This document shows, piece after piece, positions 44,895 through 54,197 of a stretch of 64,000 nucleotides of DNA. The stretch is from Bog-950 sp046329495 (GTDB lineage: Bacteria > Bacteroidota > Bacteroidia > Chitinophagales > LD1), in NCBI GenBank assembly GCA_046329495.1, contig JAXLUO010000003.1, positions 248,001 to 312,000 of the forward strand, given 5' to 3'. A program made the translations under genes and the position numbers. Below the pieces are notes generated by a model. It worked only from the letters and a program-made list of their open reading frames with translations, did no database searches and was not told the origin of the DNA. Each line of letters opens with the position of its first letter. The first letter of the stretch is position 1.

Positions 44895-45254
44895 TTATAT
44901 GCCCTCTATTGGCCTAATACGAATGAGGCCGGGTTGGATTACGGTAAATGAATTTTGCAACTCATTCAAGTGTTGATGCACAAGTTTGCATACAATTTCT
45001 CCTCGTTCCATTGTGTTATAGCCGTCTAAGCGAACAAGAATAATACCGTTATGCAGTTTATTCAACCGAAAGGACAATTCCCCGAAATCTTTATCCCGGG
45101 TTATCATTATACGCCCCTCTTCTTTCGCCTTTGCTAGCAGTACCTCATCTTCAAGAGAACGTTCCTGCTCTACTACATAAAAGACATCGTGGTCAAGGTT
45201 TCGTAGTCCCTGAACTATGCTGCGATCTATTCCTTCGTCAGCAAGAAACTTCAT
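44895..45254 (-). CDS. DUF5615 PIN-like protein, probable toxin
   Basis: 119 residues: MKFLADEGIDRSIVQGLR ... IMITRDKDFGEL is the PIN-like core with acidic residues D6, E7, D54 and D56, as in the DUF5615 (Mut7-C-like) family. Usually encoded with a DUF433 protein as here; the pair is widely regarded as a VapBC-like toxin-antitoxin module, with RNase activity unproven for most members. Overlaps the upstream DUF433 gene by 4 bp. Confidence 0.8.
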   Translation of the reverse strand: MKFLADEGIDRSIVQGLRNLDHDVFYVVEQERSLEDEVLLAKAKEEGRIMITRDKDFGELSFRLNKLHNGIILVRLDGYNTMERGEIVCKLVHQHLNELQNSFTVIQPGLIRIRPIEGI

Positions 45255-45484
45255 ACAGCTATTGGGTAGATGCTTTCGCCATTTAATGCGTCCGCGGCAA
45301 ATTCAAGGGCTGCCATAATTGCTTCTTTGGTCAATCGTGGGTGTGCTTCCAGCAAGTTTTCTATTGTTTCTCCGGCAGCAAGCGATTTCAGGATAAGCTC
45401 AACCGTAAGCCTGGTTCCCTTAATAACGGGCTTGCCCATCATTACCTTTGGGTTTACTTCGATATACGGATGTAGCGGTAACAT
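45251..45484 (-). CDS. DUF433 protein, probable antitoxin
   Basis: 77 residues; HPYIEVNPKVMMGKPVIKGTRLTVELIL is the DUF433 signature, a small HTH-like DNA-binding fold. Its ATG precedes the DUF5615 gene by a 4-bp overlap, the common antitoxin-first arrangement. Likely binds its own promoter and the toxin. Confidence 0.8.
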   Translation of the reverse strand: MLPLHPYIEVNPKVMMGKPVIKGTRLTVELILKSLAAGETIENLLEAHPRLTKEAIMAALEFAADALNGESIYPIAV

Positions 45485-45695
45485 AATCGGACTTTATCCA
45501 AAGATAAAACTAATTTTTTAGCTTTTCGGGCGTAGACTAAATGCGTTGTGCTGATAGAGATTAATTCTGCCGTTCTTATAGTGGTGATAGGGTTTGATAT
45601 GCTTTGATTGGGAATGATAGGATTTGATTGGAAGTACGTATAGGCCTATCTTCCAATCATTACCGGATTTTTGATTTTAGAATGCTGATTTATAA
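45485..45695. other. Intergenic region upstream of DUF433
   Basis: 211 bp between the TA pair and element copy B. Contains repeated short phrases (ATAGGGTTTGAT, GATAGGATTTGATTGG) but no RNA gene. The promoter of the TA pair should be here, unless the element's minus-strand promoter reads through. Confidence 0.35.
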
Positions 45696-46281
45696 TGTAT
45701 CGTCCTGAAAAAGGTTACAAAAGGTTACATTGAATCCGGGGTTACACTTTGTTAGTTTTGAGTTAGGAGTGCTGAGTTGTGAATTAAAACTTTACACTCC
45801 TTTACACTTTTTCTTGTCTGAACTAAGATTCGTAAGATTTGAGGATTGTTGATTTAACAGCCAATGTATCGTCCTGAAAAAAGTTGACAAAAGCTTACAT
45901 TGAAATGTAAAGTTTACACCTTATAGCATGTCTTGTTAGGCTGGATTGTAGTGAAACACGTTTGTTTTTGACGTTTTTGCGCGGTTATGGGGGGTGAATG
46001 CCTCTTTGTCCCTTGAAAAGTTGACAATGGTTTACACGGAAGTGTAAACTTTATGCTTCTCAAGGAAAGAAACCGAACACTTTAGGAAAGTTTTCATTTG
46101 TGCACATTTGTGCAGTTGATTTTGCGTGCACAAATTGCCGAAATCTTAAAGTGTTTGAGGGATGGGCATAGTTCTGCCGTTCAGTTATCAGAGATTTCTT
46201 CTTTTGCTTAGCTGTGGCCTGGCAGAAGGTAAAAAATCAGCAGCGGGTTAGTGGTTTCGCAGGTATGTCAAGGAACGGTGG
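45696..46281 (-). ncRNA. Candidate structured RNA from element copy B
   Basis: Predicted minus-strand transcript, paralogous to the copy A candidate. The stem TTCCTTGAGAAG / CTTTTCAAGGGA keeps pairing despite substitutions on both arms, and the hairpin GTTTACAC-TTCC-GTGTAAAC has one more pair than in copy A. It would run toward the DUF433 gene. Ends uncertain. Confidence 0.4.
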
Positions 46282-46287
46282 TTAATG

Positions 46288-46319
46288 CGAAGGTATAATA
46301 AAAGACGTTTTGTTTCAAA
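46288..46319 (-). promoter_or_regulatory. Internal promoter of element copy B
   Basis: On the minus strand: TTTG (46316-46319), 20-bp spacer, TACCTTCG (46288-46295). Same boxes and spacing as copy A; the one -7 change (TATC to TACC) falls on a free position of the consensus TAnnTTnG. Confidence 0.6.
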
Positions 46320-46760
46320 TAATATTCTTTATTTAACAAAATAGATTTCAACTGCAGTTATCGCGTTGCAAACGCGAAGCTTAGTCGTAACGCGTTGAAA
46401 ACGCGCGACAGCAGTTGGAATACAGAAATACAAAGCGGAAGATTGCTTCCGGACGATGTTGCTAATTGATTTTTTATGGAATGTCCATCGCAATGACGGT
46501 CTGTTTTATTGGCCGGGCGCGGGCTGCCTGGTGCACGCAGCCGGGGTTTGTCAACCACCTCCGAAAAAATGAAGCTATTCTGATTGCTGCGCACTCTTCA
46601 TTTTTTCTCGTCCTCCTTAGCGACGCACAATGGCTCGGCAAAGGAGGACAAGTTATTTTCTTAAAGGAATGTTTGCTGGATGTGCTTGCTTCGTCTAGTT
46701 GGGGAAGAGTGTTTTTGAAACTTTAGCTTTCTTATTTTCGGTGGAGGATGGATTTAAGGT

Positions 46761-47141
46761 ATGCTAAAGAAATACGCAGTACATATCGTTGTAATTGTGG
46801 TACTCGTTGTTTTGGGTGTCAGGAGTTGCTATAAGCAGCATAGAGCATCTGATTTGTTATTAGCAAACTTTAAAGTTACCGATTGTCAGGTGACGAAAAC
46901 GGTAAGGGCTGTACGCCCCAGTCGTTTGATTGTTTACTATGAATTTGAGGTCGATTCAATGAAGTATACCGGAACTAAGATTTATCCATTGTTGAAAGTT
47001 GATCCTAAGATATTGTCAGGACTACAATTCCCGGTAGCCTATGAAGTTAGCGATCCTTCAAACAATGAAATAATTGTTACTGCAAGTGATTTTGCAAAGT
47101 TTAATTTGAAGCCTCCAGGAAAATATGAGATGGTTCGATAA
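46761..47141 (+). CDS. Small membrane-anchored protein, unknown
   Basis: 126 residues. N-terminal helix 6-22 (AVHIVVIVVLVVLGVRS), then a beta-rich domain with VYYEFEVDSMKYTGTKIYP, similar in style to DUF3592-type folds. No function recognised. TATTTTCG at 46733-46740 is a possible -7 box. Flanked on one side by element copy B. Confidence 0.55.
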   Translation: MLKKYAVHIVVIVVLVVLGVRSCYKQHRASDLLLANFKVTDCQVTKTVRAVRPSRLIVYYEFEVDSMKYTGTKIYPLLKVDPKILSGLQFPVAYEVSDPSNNEIIVTASDFAKFNLKPPGKYEMVR

Positions 47142-47167
47142 CTAAACTAATATGCAGACTTTCGACG

Positions 47168-47938
47168 TCACGTTATCTCTCTTTTTACCACTACGGTGTT
47201 TGCCAAAATATCTCCTAAACGCTGGTTTGAACTTGTATTTAGGATAAGCATAATTCCTATTAAGCCGAACGGGAACAGGTCTATCAAATCAACCAGGTGA
47301 CGCTTTAACGATTGAAGAAATTTGGGTGATTTATGAGGTGAGTCTTTGCTAACAACCTTCAGTCCCATTAAATAATTACCAATAGTAGCTCCACACAAGG
47401 ATTCAATCCCGGCGGTCCATAGCACCCATACCAGTATAAGCATGTAAAAGGGCATACCTATAAGGGTATAGGACCGTGGGCCGATTTTAGTGCCCCAGAA
47501 ATAGATGAAGGTAATGAGGACGGCCAGTATTACCAGATAGTCAACAAAGCCTGCCAGTGCTCGCAGTAGCACATAGCTTTTGCCTGCCGGAACAGTTGTT
47601 GAAGATGGATTCGTTGGGGTCTGTTTTGTGCTGAGGAGATAAATGGAAGTAATAAGCCACCTTAGAAGTTCGAAAAGTTTTAGAGATAAATAAATCATTA
47701 GGCTTAGGGGGAAACTAAGGATAGGGGAGAGTAAAATGTAGGATAGTCCAGCTTTAATGCCTTCCATTTTTAGAAAGCCCAAATCGAGCACTATACGGGG
47801 ATGTTTTAGTGCAAGAATAACTTGGAGAATAGAATAGGGGAAGAAAAGCAAGGCTACTACCGTATGTATTTTTAGCAGCACATTCAGAGGAAAGTGGACG
47901 TGCTTTAGCTTGTGTAGTAGAGTGTTTAGCTTAATCAT
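47168..47938 (-). CDS. RDD family membrane protein
   Basis: 256 residues. Several hydrophobic helices; the C-terminal half (about 125-256) is the RDD domain: RALAGFVDYLVILAVLI, GATIGNYLMGLKVVS and QRLGDILANTVVV with the conserved Arg and Asp positions. The family is thought to act in small-molecule or ion transport. N-terminal ~120 residues are extra hydrophobic sequence. Confidence 0.8.
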   Translation of the reverse strand: MIKLNTLLHKLKHVHFPLNVLLKIHTVVALLFFPYSILQVILALKHPRIVLDLGFLKMEGIKAGLSYILLSPILSFPLSLMIYLSLKLFELLRWLITSIYLLSTKQTPTNPSSTTVPAGKSYVLLRALAGFVDYLVILAVLITFIYFWGTKIGPRSYTLIGMPFYMLILVWVLWTAGIESLCGATIGNYLMGLKVVSKDSPHKSPKFLQSLKRHLVDLIDLFPFGLIGIMLILNTSSNQRLGDILANTVVVKREIT

Positions 47939-48185
47939 GCTTGAAAGTCTCGATGCCCGGATGCTGCATGCAAAATAGCTATTTTTATAAATACATAATT
48001 AAGCTGGTAAAGGTCTGTGGTGATAGCTGTACACGAGATCGGCTTTTATTCGCTTTATAAAATATCATCTGAGTAAGGCATCCCCTTGTCTTTTTTCACA
48101 CGATCGATTTTTCTGTTGGTGAGTCGGTTTTTTTATTGTTACGGTAGGCTATAACGCCTACAATGGCATGGGGAAAGTACAAAAA
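47939..48185. other. Intergenic region, no gene seen
   Basis: AT-rich sequence with a small hairpin GTAGGC-TATAAC-GCCTAC near 48145. Nothing else recognised before the repeat copy at 48186. Confidence 0.3.
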
Positions 48186-48402
48186 CACAAAGCGGAAGTT
48201 CCGAAGTCTCGGAAGCTTCCGGACGATGTTGCTAATTGATTTTATATGGAATGTCCATCGCAATGACGGGCTGTTTTATTAGCTAGGCGTGTGCGGCCCG
48301 GTGCATACAGCCGAGGTTTATTACCCACCTCCGAAAAAATGAAGATATTCTGATCGCTACGCACTTTTCATTTTTTCACGTTCTCCTTACCAAAGAGGAT
48401 AG
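48186..48402 (-). repeat. Partial copy (C) of the large element
   Basis: Covers AAAGCGGAAG through the GAAAAAATGAA (48333-48343) / TTCATTTTTTC (48367-48377) hairpin and a decayed GTCCTCCTT/AAGGAGGAC hairpin. Lacks the promoter and the hairpin-rich transcript part. Closest to A' (32255-32360) in its CGGAAGCTTCCG variant. Confidence 0.75.
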
Positions 48403-48430
48403 CTTAATTACCGGTTATGTGTGCTTTGTG

Positions 48431-48484
48431 GGCAGGGATATTTCGCTGCTGTTTATTTAACGGATTGGCTCAATATGACAGCGT
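48431..48484. repeat. Short intergenic repeat R2, copy 1
   Basis: TCGCTGCTGTTTATTTAACG followed by GATTGGCTCAATATGACAG; near-identical copies at 50391-50457 and 50642-50708. Confidence 0.75.
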
Positions 48485-48628
48485 GGTTTTGTTGATGATA
48501 GGAGGGTTGTTGTAAGAGGTGTTGCGAACGCGAGGTTTAGTAATGACGCTTTTACATATGCGAGGCAGTTTGTGTATATATTATTAAATTGCAAGACGAA
48601 AAAGGGTTAAATTACACTGGTAAGTTTC

Positions 48629-50197
48629 ATGTATTGCATTAATAAACCCTCATGTTATTATAATACAGCAACAATTCGAGTTTTCGCGTTGTTGCTGTGG
48701 TTATTGTGTTTTAAACAAGGAATCTGCCAAAAGCAGGATTACATATGGCTATCGGGTTATGATAGTAAGGTTGGATTCGATTCTTCCACCAATACATTGT
48801 ATGGTATCTCGGTAATGGATTTTAATGATACCCCCCAGAATATTTACTATGATAGCATACAGATGAACTTTGATAGAACAAATGTCAGCTATTGCGATGG
48901 CAGCGGTAATTTGCTGTTCTATACAAATGGTATTTATATTGCTAATAGCCTCGATGAAAAAATTGAGAACAGTGATAGCCTTAACTGGGGTGGGATTATT
49001 TACCTAGTTAATCCAGGTATTTACAAATACGGCTACAGAACATTTCAGGGCATTGTTGCTTTGGAGGATCCCGGTGTTTCTAATCAGTACTATATTATAA
49101 ATACCGTTATTGACACCACGGCTGCAGGTCCTTTAGATATAAAAAAGGTAGTCTATCATAAGCTGAGCTTAAATGCTAATGGCGGGCTTGGCCGTGTGCT
49201 GGATAGAAATCAAACTATTATTGACGGTGAACTATCCATGGAGATGGCAGTAATACGGCATGCCAATGGAAGGGATTGGTGGATAATTGTGCGGCAGCAA
49301 AATACAAACTGTTATAAGCGGATACTGCTAAGCGCGACTGGTATAACCGCTATACAGCCCGATATTTGCCTTGGTCAGGTTTTTCCGAATTACGATGTTG
49401 GTAGTTTTGCCGTTTCGCCCGATGGAGCCAGGGTGGCTCATTATTGCCCCCGAAATGGTGTACAGATCTTTGATTTTGACCGTTGCGAAGGTTTATTAAC
49501 TAATGTATTACACATAGCTACCCCGGGCTTGTTTGATTCATCCTACTATTTTGGCGGTTTGTGTTTTTCGCCAAGTGGCAGGTTTCTATACCTTGGGGCG
49601 ACAGCATACGTTTTTCAATATGATACCTGGGCAATTGATGTTGCCGGCAGTGTAGATACTGTTGCAGTGTATGATGGGGCGATGAACCCGTTTGGTAGCT
49701 ACTTTATAACCATGCAAATGGGACCCGATGGTAAGATTTATGAAAGTTGCGGCAATGCGGAGAACGTTTACCATATTATTGAGCGGCCGGACGAAAAAGG
49801 TGATAGCTGTCTTTTTATTCAGCATGGCATACACCTACCAACATATAGTTGCGGTGTCCCTAACTTTCCCAATTACCGGTTAGGCGCACTCGCAGGAAGC
49901 CCTTGTGATACTTTAACCCATATTGGAGCACCTACCTTAAGCGATTTACAGATTAAGCTGTATCCTAATCCGGCTTCGGAGTATGTGGTAATAGACTACG
50001 GTACTATTGATTGGGGTAAGGGTAAAGCGGATTTACAACTTACAAATTGGTTAGGGCAGTTGGTTTACGAGCAGCCGTTGCCTATGTATAGTGGTTTTCA
50101 GAAGGTAGCAGTTGCCGGCTTTGCCAGTGGCGATTATACGGTTACCATAAGCCAGGGTAAGCAGGTTGTGGCAAAGGGGAAATTTAGTAAGTTGTAA
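48629..50197 (+). CDS. T9SS type A cargo protein, beta-propeller-like
   Basis: 522 residues with a longish signal region (ALLLWLLCFKQGICQ, cleavage near 35). The body has blade-like repeats (VSPDGARVAHYCPRNGVQIF, FSPSGRFLYLGATAYVF, MGPDGKIYES), as in WD40-like surface proteins of Bacteroidota. The last ~80 residues (IKLYPNPASEYVVIDYG ... GDYTVTISQGKQVVAKGKF) are the T9SS type A sorting domain, cleaved on export. Ligand unknown. Surrounded by repeats. Confidence 0.8.
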   Translation: MYCINKPSCYYNTATIRVFALLLWLLCFKQGICQKQDYIWLSGYDSKVGFDSSTNTLYGISVMDFNDTPQNIYYDSIQMNFDRTNVSYCDGSGNLLFYTNGIYIANSLDEKIENSDSLNWGGIIYLVNPGIYKYGYRTFQGIVALEDPGVSNQYYIINTVIDTTAAGPLDIKKVVYHKLSLNANGGLGRVLDRNQTIIDGELSMEMAVIRHANGRDWWIIVRQQNTNCYKRILLSATGITAIQPDICLGQVFPNYDVGSFAVSPDGARVAHYCPRNGVQIFDFDRCEGLLTNVLHIATPGLFDSSYYFGGLCFSPSGRFLYLGATAYVFQYDTWAIDVAGSVDTVAVYDGAMNPFGSYFITMQMGPDGKIYESCGNAENVYHIIERPDEKGDSCLFIQHGIHLPTYSCGVPNFPNYRLGALAGSPCDTLTHIGAPTLSDLQIKLYPNPASEYVVIDYGTIDWGKGKADLQLTNWLGQLVYEQPLPMYSGFQKVAVAGFASGDYTVTISQGKQVVAKGKFSKL

Positions 50198-50210
50198 TGC
50201 CGGCAATTCT

Positions 50211-50357
50211 GTTTTATTGGCTGGGCGTGTACGGCCCGGTGCATGCAGCCGGGGTTTATTAACCACCTCCGAAAAAATGAAGCCCCTTCGACTACGCTCA
50301 GGATGGCAATAGCTACGCATTTTTCATTTTTTCTCGTCCTCCTTACTAAGGAGGACA
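50211..50357 (-). repeat. Partial copy (D) of the large element
   Basis: Begins in CTGTTTTATTGGCTGGGCGTG and carries GAAAAAATGAA (50271-50281) / TTCATTTTTTC (50333-50343) with a longer loop that includes the separate phrase CTTCGACTACGCTCAGGATG. The next hairpin GTCCTCCTTA-C-TAAGGAGGAC is perfect. Confidence 0.75.
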
Positions 50358-50390
50358 GCTTAGGTACCGCTTGAATGTTTTATTTATTCA

Positions 50391-50708
50391 GGGGAGCTTT
50401 CGCTGCTGTTTATTTAGCCGATTGGCTCAATATGACAGCTGCGTGATTTAGTGAAAGGTAGAAACTTCATATTCTTATTGAAAGATGCATTCTCCACCTC
50501 CTCCGGCAAAGCACCCCACGCTGTGGCTATGCCTTAGTGCATTGCCTCGTCCTCCTGTCAGGAGGACAGTTTATGGTACTGCTTTATTATGACTGCTGCT
50601 GTAAAGGCAGAGATCCTGTAGCCTTTACCTGTTATAGTGAGCAGGGGATATATCGCTGCCGTTTATTTAACGGACTGGCTCAATATGACAGTTGCGTGAT
50701 TTAGTGAA
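50391..50708. repeat. R2 repeats, copies 2 and 3, with hairpins between
   Basis: R2 copies at 50391-50457 and 50642-50708, both ending TGCGTGATTTAGTGAA. Between them a hairpin GTCCTCCT-GTC-AGGAGGAC near 50550, the same stem as in the large element. No gene seen in 50198-50744. Confidence 0.7.
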
Positions 50709-50744
50709 TTGTCTGCTTTCTTATCTCTGATTTCTAAAGTCTGC

Positions 50745-53396
50745 TTACCAGTTGCACTTCAGTATCATACCACCTGCATCGCCGGGGCGGGAGTGGAGTA
50801 CTTTGCTGAAGGCCGGTTTTTTGTTGCGTATGTCTTTCTGGTCTTCGATGTTGCCTTCGTAAGCATCTATACGCAGCGTGTTTAATCCGTAGCGGCCGGT
50901 GTTCCAGGCTTTGGCGATAAGGTAGTTTTGGTTGTTTACACCCAGAATGATGTTTTTGCGGATAGCACCATTTTCTTTCAACCTGATCATTTCGTGGTTT
51001 ACCAGTACTTGTCCGTTAAATACAATGCTAACCGAGTCGTTGTCTTCTTCGCCATCATCGTATATAAATATGGTAAGGTAGCAGTCCTTTACCTCGGCTT
51101 TGTATTCGTAGCGAACGCTATCGGTGCCCAGGTTCAGTGCTTCGTCTAACTTTTTAGGAGCCTCTACCTTTATATCAGGAGCCTCGGCACTTTTAACGGT
51201 AACGATAAAAGCGCAGGTTTCCATGTTACCTGTTTTATCTTTGGCTTTAAAGCTAAAGGTATGTACGCCGATGGGTAAAAAGCATCCGCTTTTAGAGCCT
51301 TCCATTTGTATAACCGTATCGATATTGTTGTTATCGGTTGCGGTAGGTGCGGTGTAATAAAATTGCACACCGCGACGGTCGGGGCTAAGTACCACCGTAG
51401 TATCGTGCGGACAAGAAAGTTTAGGCGGATCGTAGTCGTGCACGTTCACCATAAAGGAACATTCGCGGCTGTTGCCACTGTTATCGAACACTTTAAAGGT
51501 GTTGAGTGTGGGGCCAATAGGGAAGAATGCACCGCTTTCCTGCCCTTTGGTTTGTATCAACTTCAGCTCGCTGCCACCACTGTATTGCGGGGCGGTATAT
51601 TTTACAATTGCACCACGGGTGCCTTTGTCGTTCCCTTTTACAATATCGGTAGGGCAGGTAATTTTTATAGGCTTTGCGGTTATGCTGCCATCGGCTTTTT
51701 CAACCGTTACCGCAAAACTGCAATAGGTTTTGTTGCCGGCAGCATCCTTAGCGCTATACTTAACAATGGTAACGCCTACCGGAAATTTATCGCCGCTTGT
51801 CGGGCCGCTTTCGCGGATAACCGGGATAGCTTCGCCTGCATCCATAGCAGTTGGAATGGTATAATTTACCAGGGCTGTTTTTTCGCCCTGTTCGCAGGTA
51901 ACTTTCATATCGGCAGGGCAGGTAATAACGGGCACGCTGTTATCGCGCAGGCTGATGGTAAAGGAGCAAGTAAGCTTACCATAGGTAGCATCCTGCAGTT
52001 CGTACACTACTTTGGTATCTCCTAAAGGGAACACTGCACCGCTGGCGGGGCCTGAGGTGCGGGTCATGGCTTGTTTGCCGGTGCGTAGTAGAACGTAGGG
52101 CTCATCATAGTTAATAGGGCGGCTTGTTTTTTCGGCTTCGCAGAACACTACTATGTCATCGGTGCAGTGCATTTCCGGTGCTACATCTTCCACCACAGTA
52201 ATATTAAAGCCGCAGGTGCTTTTGTTGCCGGCCACATCGGTAGCACTATAGGTTACACGTGTTACCCCGGGGCCAACTTCGGAACCGCTGGCGGGGCCTT
52301 CTACCAATGCAACTTTTGAGTTGGTGCAGTTATCAATTGCGGTTACTACGGGGTAATCCAGCTTTACGGTTTCTTGTCCCTTGGGGATTTTTACTATGCG
52401 ATCGCTGGGGCAGTTCAATTGCGGAGGACTTTTATCAACCACCTTAATGGTAAAGCTACCGTTTAATGTTTTGTTACCGGCAGTAGCCTGAAAACTTAGC
52501 TGCGATTCACCCATCGGGAATTCAGAGCCGGAGGGGAGGCCTTCTAACTGGCGAAGCTCGTAGGTGCCACAACTTACGGTTACGCGGGGCGCTATAAAGT
52601 AAACGGTAGCGTTGCAATTTTTTGCATCTGCCACGGCTACCAAGTTGTCGGGCACTTTTAGTGTAAAGTTCTCGTCAATTGGTTTGGCAACCTCGCGGTA
52701 GAGGGCGGTAATATCGGCCGGGTAAAGGCTGCGGTTATAAAAGCGCACGTCATCCAGGCAGCCGGTAAAGTATTTATAGACGCCGCCGCTTAAACTACGG
52801 CCGAGGTCCAGCCCGCCTTCGGCGGCGGTAAAGCCACCGGTTTTCATTTGTTGCCAGATAAGGCTGCCGTTGAGGTAAGCACGCAGGAAGCCATCGTCGT
52901 ACACCAATACCAGGTGATACCATGTGCCAAATTCTATAGGGTGGCTGTTATAGCTTTTATCTTCTCCTGTAAAATCGTTCGATACCTCGATATGGCTGTA
53001 CGAATCGCCGAAATTGCGGCTGATTACTACTTTATATTGGCAGGCGGTGCCACTACCTTTATAGAACAGCGGGAGAACGAGGTTAGTGCTGTTAGCCGGT
53101 TTTTCGGGTTTAATCCACATAGAAACGGTAAAGCCGGAGGTGGCCGCTTTAAAGGCGGGGTTATCGGCAATTTGCAGAAATCCGTTTTCGCCGTTAAAGC
53201 GCAGGGCGCCGCAATTGGTTCCAAAGCGGTCTTCGGTGGAGCTAACACCACGTGGTATTTGGGCATCTAAGTGATTAGGACCGGCATCAACACCTGAATT
53301 GTTGCAGGGGTAATGGCAAATGAGCCCCTCGGTGGGTAGCTGCGCCGTTGCCCATAGGGCACAGAACAAGAACAACAATGTGGGATATTGTTTCAT
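50745..53396 (-). CDS. Exported LamG and HYR-repeat protein
   Basis: 883 residues from the ATG at 53396 (MKQYPTLLFLFCALWATAQ, signal peptide). Residues about 25-230 form a LamG/concanavalin-like jelly roll (GFTVSMWIKPE, DDVRFYNRSL). Then about six HYR (hyalin) repeats, each with a CP start and a VGxTxVxYxAxDxAGN-type middle. The last ~130 residues are a beta domain (DDGEEDNDSVSIVFNGQVLV, NTLRIDAYEG) common in Bacteroidota envelope proteins. No T9SS sorting domain is visible. Probably a surface or periplasmic carbohydrate/protein-binding protein. Confidence 0.8.
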   Translation of the reverse strand: MKQYPTLLFLFCALWATAQLPTEGLICHYPCNNSGVDAGPNHLDAQIPRGVSSTEDRFGTNCGALRFNGENGFLQIADNPAFKAATSGFTVSMWIKPEKPANSTNLVLPLFYKGSGTACQYKVVISRNFGDSYSHIEVSNDFTGEDKSYNSHPIEFGTWYHLVLVYDDGFLRAYLNGSLIWQQMKTGGFTAAEGGLDLGRSLSGGVYKYFTGCLDDVRFYNRSLYPADITALYREVAKPIDENFTLKVPDNLVAVADAKNCNATVYFIAPRVTVSCGTYELRQLEGLPSGSEFPMGESQLSFQATAGNKTLNGSFTIKVVDKSPPQLNCPSDRIVKIPKGQETVKLDYPVVTAIDNCTNSKVALVEGPASGSEVGPGVTRVTYSATDVAGNKSTCGFNITVVEDVAPEMHCTDDIVVFCEAEKTSRPINYDEPYVLLRTGKQAMTRTSGPASGAVFPLGDTKVVYELQDATYGKLTCSFTISLRDNSVPVITCPADMKVTCEQGEKTALVNYTIPTAMDAGEAIPVIRESGPTSGDKFPVGVTIVKYSAKDAAGNKTYCSFAVTVEKADGSITAKPIKITCPTDIVKGNDKGTRGAIVKYTAPQYSGGSELKLIQTKGQESGAFFPIGPTLNTFKVFDNSGNSRECSFMVNVHDYDPPKLSCPHDTTVVLSPDRRGVQFYYTAPTATDNNNIDTVIQMEGSKSGCFLPIGVHTFSFKAKDKTGNMETCAFIVTVKSAEAPDIKVEAPKKLDEALNLGTDSVRYEYKAEVKDCYLTIFIYDDGEEDNDSVSIVFNGQVLVNHEMIRLKENGAIRKNIILGVNNQNYLIAKAWNTGRYGLNTLRIDAYEGNIEDQKDIRNKKPAFSKVLHSRPGDAGGMILKCNW

Positions 53397-53645
53397 GGGA
53401 TAGATAGGGGCCAAAGGTAGGGGTATTACGGAGGCAGCAGCCAAACGTTACATGGTGTTTTTCAATATGTAAGAAACATTGTCCTATTAAGTAAGCGGTA
53501 GCATAATTCGTTGCTTTTATGCTTAAAATGCTTAAAATGAATGCTTTACGATTAAATTAACCCCCAGCAGGAGGGCAGCCGGATCGGATTTAAGGATTAT
53601 CCTTTCCTATAAGTTGGTACCCTTTTATGATTATAGGGTTGGGTA

Positions 53646-53676
53646 TTTGGAATTTCGTTTGTTATGATTAACTTTG
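53646..53676 (+). promoter_or_regulatory. Promoter of rpsO
   Basis: TTTG (53646-53649), 19-bp spacer, TAACTTTG (53669-53676): full match to the Bacteroidota consensus. 22 bp before the ATG. Confidence 0.8.
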
Positions 53677-53698
53677 CGCGCTTTAAACGACGAAAGAA

Positions 53699-53968
53699 AT
53701 GCAAGTTACATCTGAAGTAAAGAAGAACTTATTTAAGACATACGGTGGTGCTGAGACCAACACCGGTTCTACTGCCGGCCAAATCGCCCTGTTTACAGAG
53801 CGCATTAACCACATTAGCAGTCACCTGGAAACAAACAAAAAAGACTACGCGAACACCCGCTCGTTGCTGAAACTGGTAGGTAAGAGACGCCGTTTGTTAA
53901 ATTATATGATGAAGACGGACCTGACCGGTTACCGTCAACTGATCGAGAAGCTCAGCATCAGAAAGTAA
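53699..53968 (+). CDS. rpsO: 30S ribosomal protein S15
   Basis: 89 residues, the normal length. Binds 16S rRNA central domain early in assembly. TGSTAGQIALFTERINHISSHL and SLLKLVGKRRRLLNYM are the family signature. Own promoter and terminator; upstream of pnp, the same order as in many bacteria. Confidence 0.96.
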   Translation: MQVTSEVKKNLFKTYGGAETNTGSTAGQIALFTERINHISSHLETNKKDYANTRSLLKLVGKRRRLLNYMMKTDLTGYRQLIEKLSIRK

Positions 53969-53982
53969 TACTGTAAAGAAGA

Positions 53983-54005
53983 GGATGGCGCACAGCCATC
54001 CTTTT
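53983..54005 (+). terminator. Intrinsic terminator after rpsO
   Basis: GGATGGC (53983-53989), GCACA loop, GCCATCC (53995-54001), then TTTT. Separates rpsO from pnp. Confidence 0.85.
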
Positions 54006-54197
54006 CGCTTTATGGAGGTGGCAGCCCGCCTTAGGGGCAGCCGGTGATGAAAAAGTCGGGGTAGGTTTTGGGATGGACCACGACTATAAACAAAAAAGAT
54101 CCCCAACGCATACACAATCCCACCTTTTATTGCGCGTTGGCGGGACAAGAAGACGAAGACAATTAGAAATATTTAGACCAACATTAATTATTTAAAG

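Larger units (their letters stand above)
45696..46692 (-). repeat. Large non-coding structured element, copy B (inverted)
   Basis: Reverse complement of copy A at 32363-33521 with the same order of hairpins. Hairpins: GAAAAAATGAA (46563-46573) / TTCATTTTTTC (46597-46607); CGCGTT/AACGCG at 46362-46376 and 46391-46405; stem ACACTTTA/TAAAGTGT at 46077-46084 and 46147-46154; covarying stem at 46009-46020 and 46056-46067. Has one instead of two 172-bp-type units. No ORF with credible coding features. Confidence 0.8.

Noticed and set aside
46358..46726. ORFs of 78 and 86 residues in element copy B
   Set aside because: Same repeat DNA as copy A; frames not shared in full and no family features.
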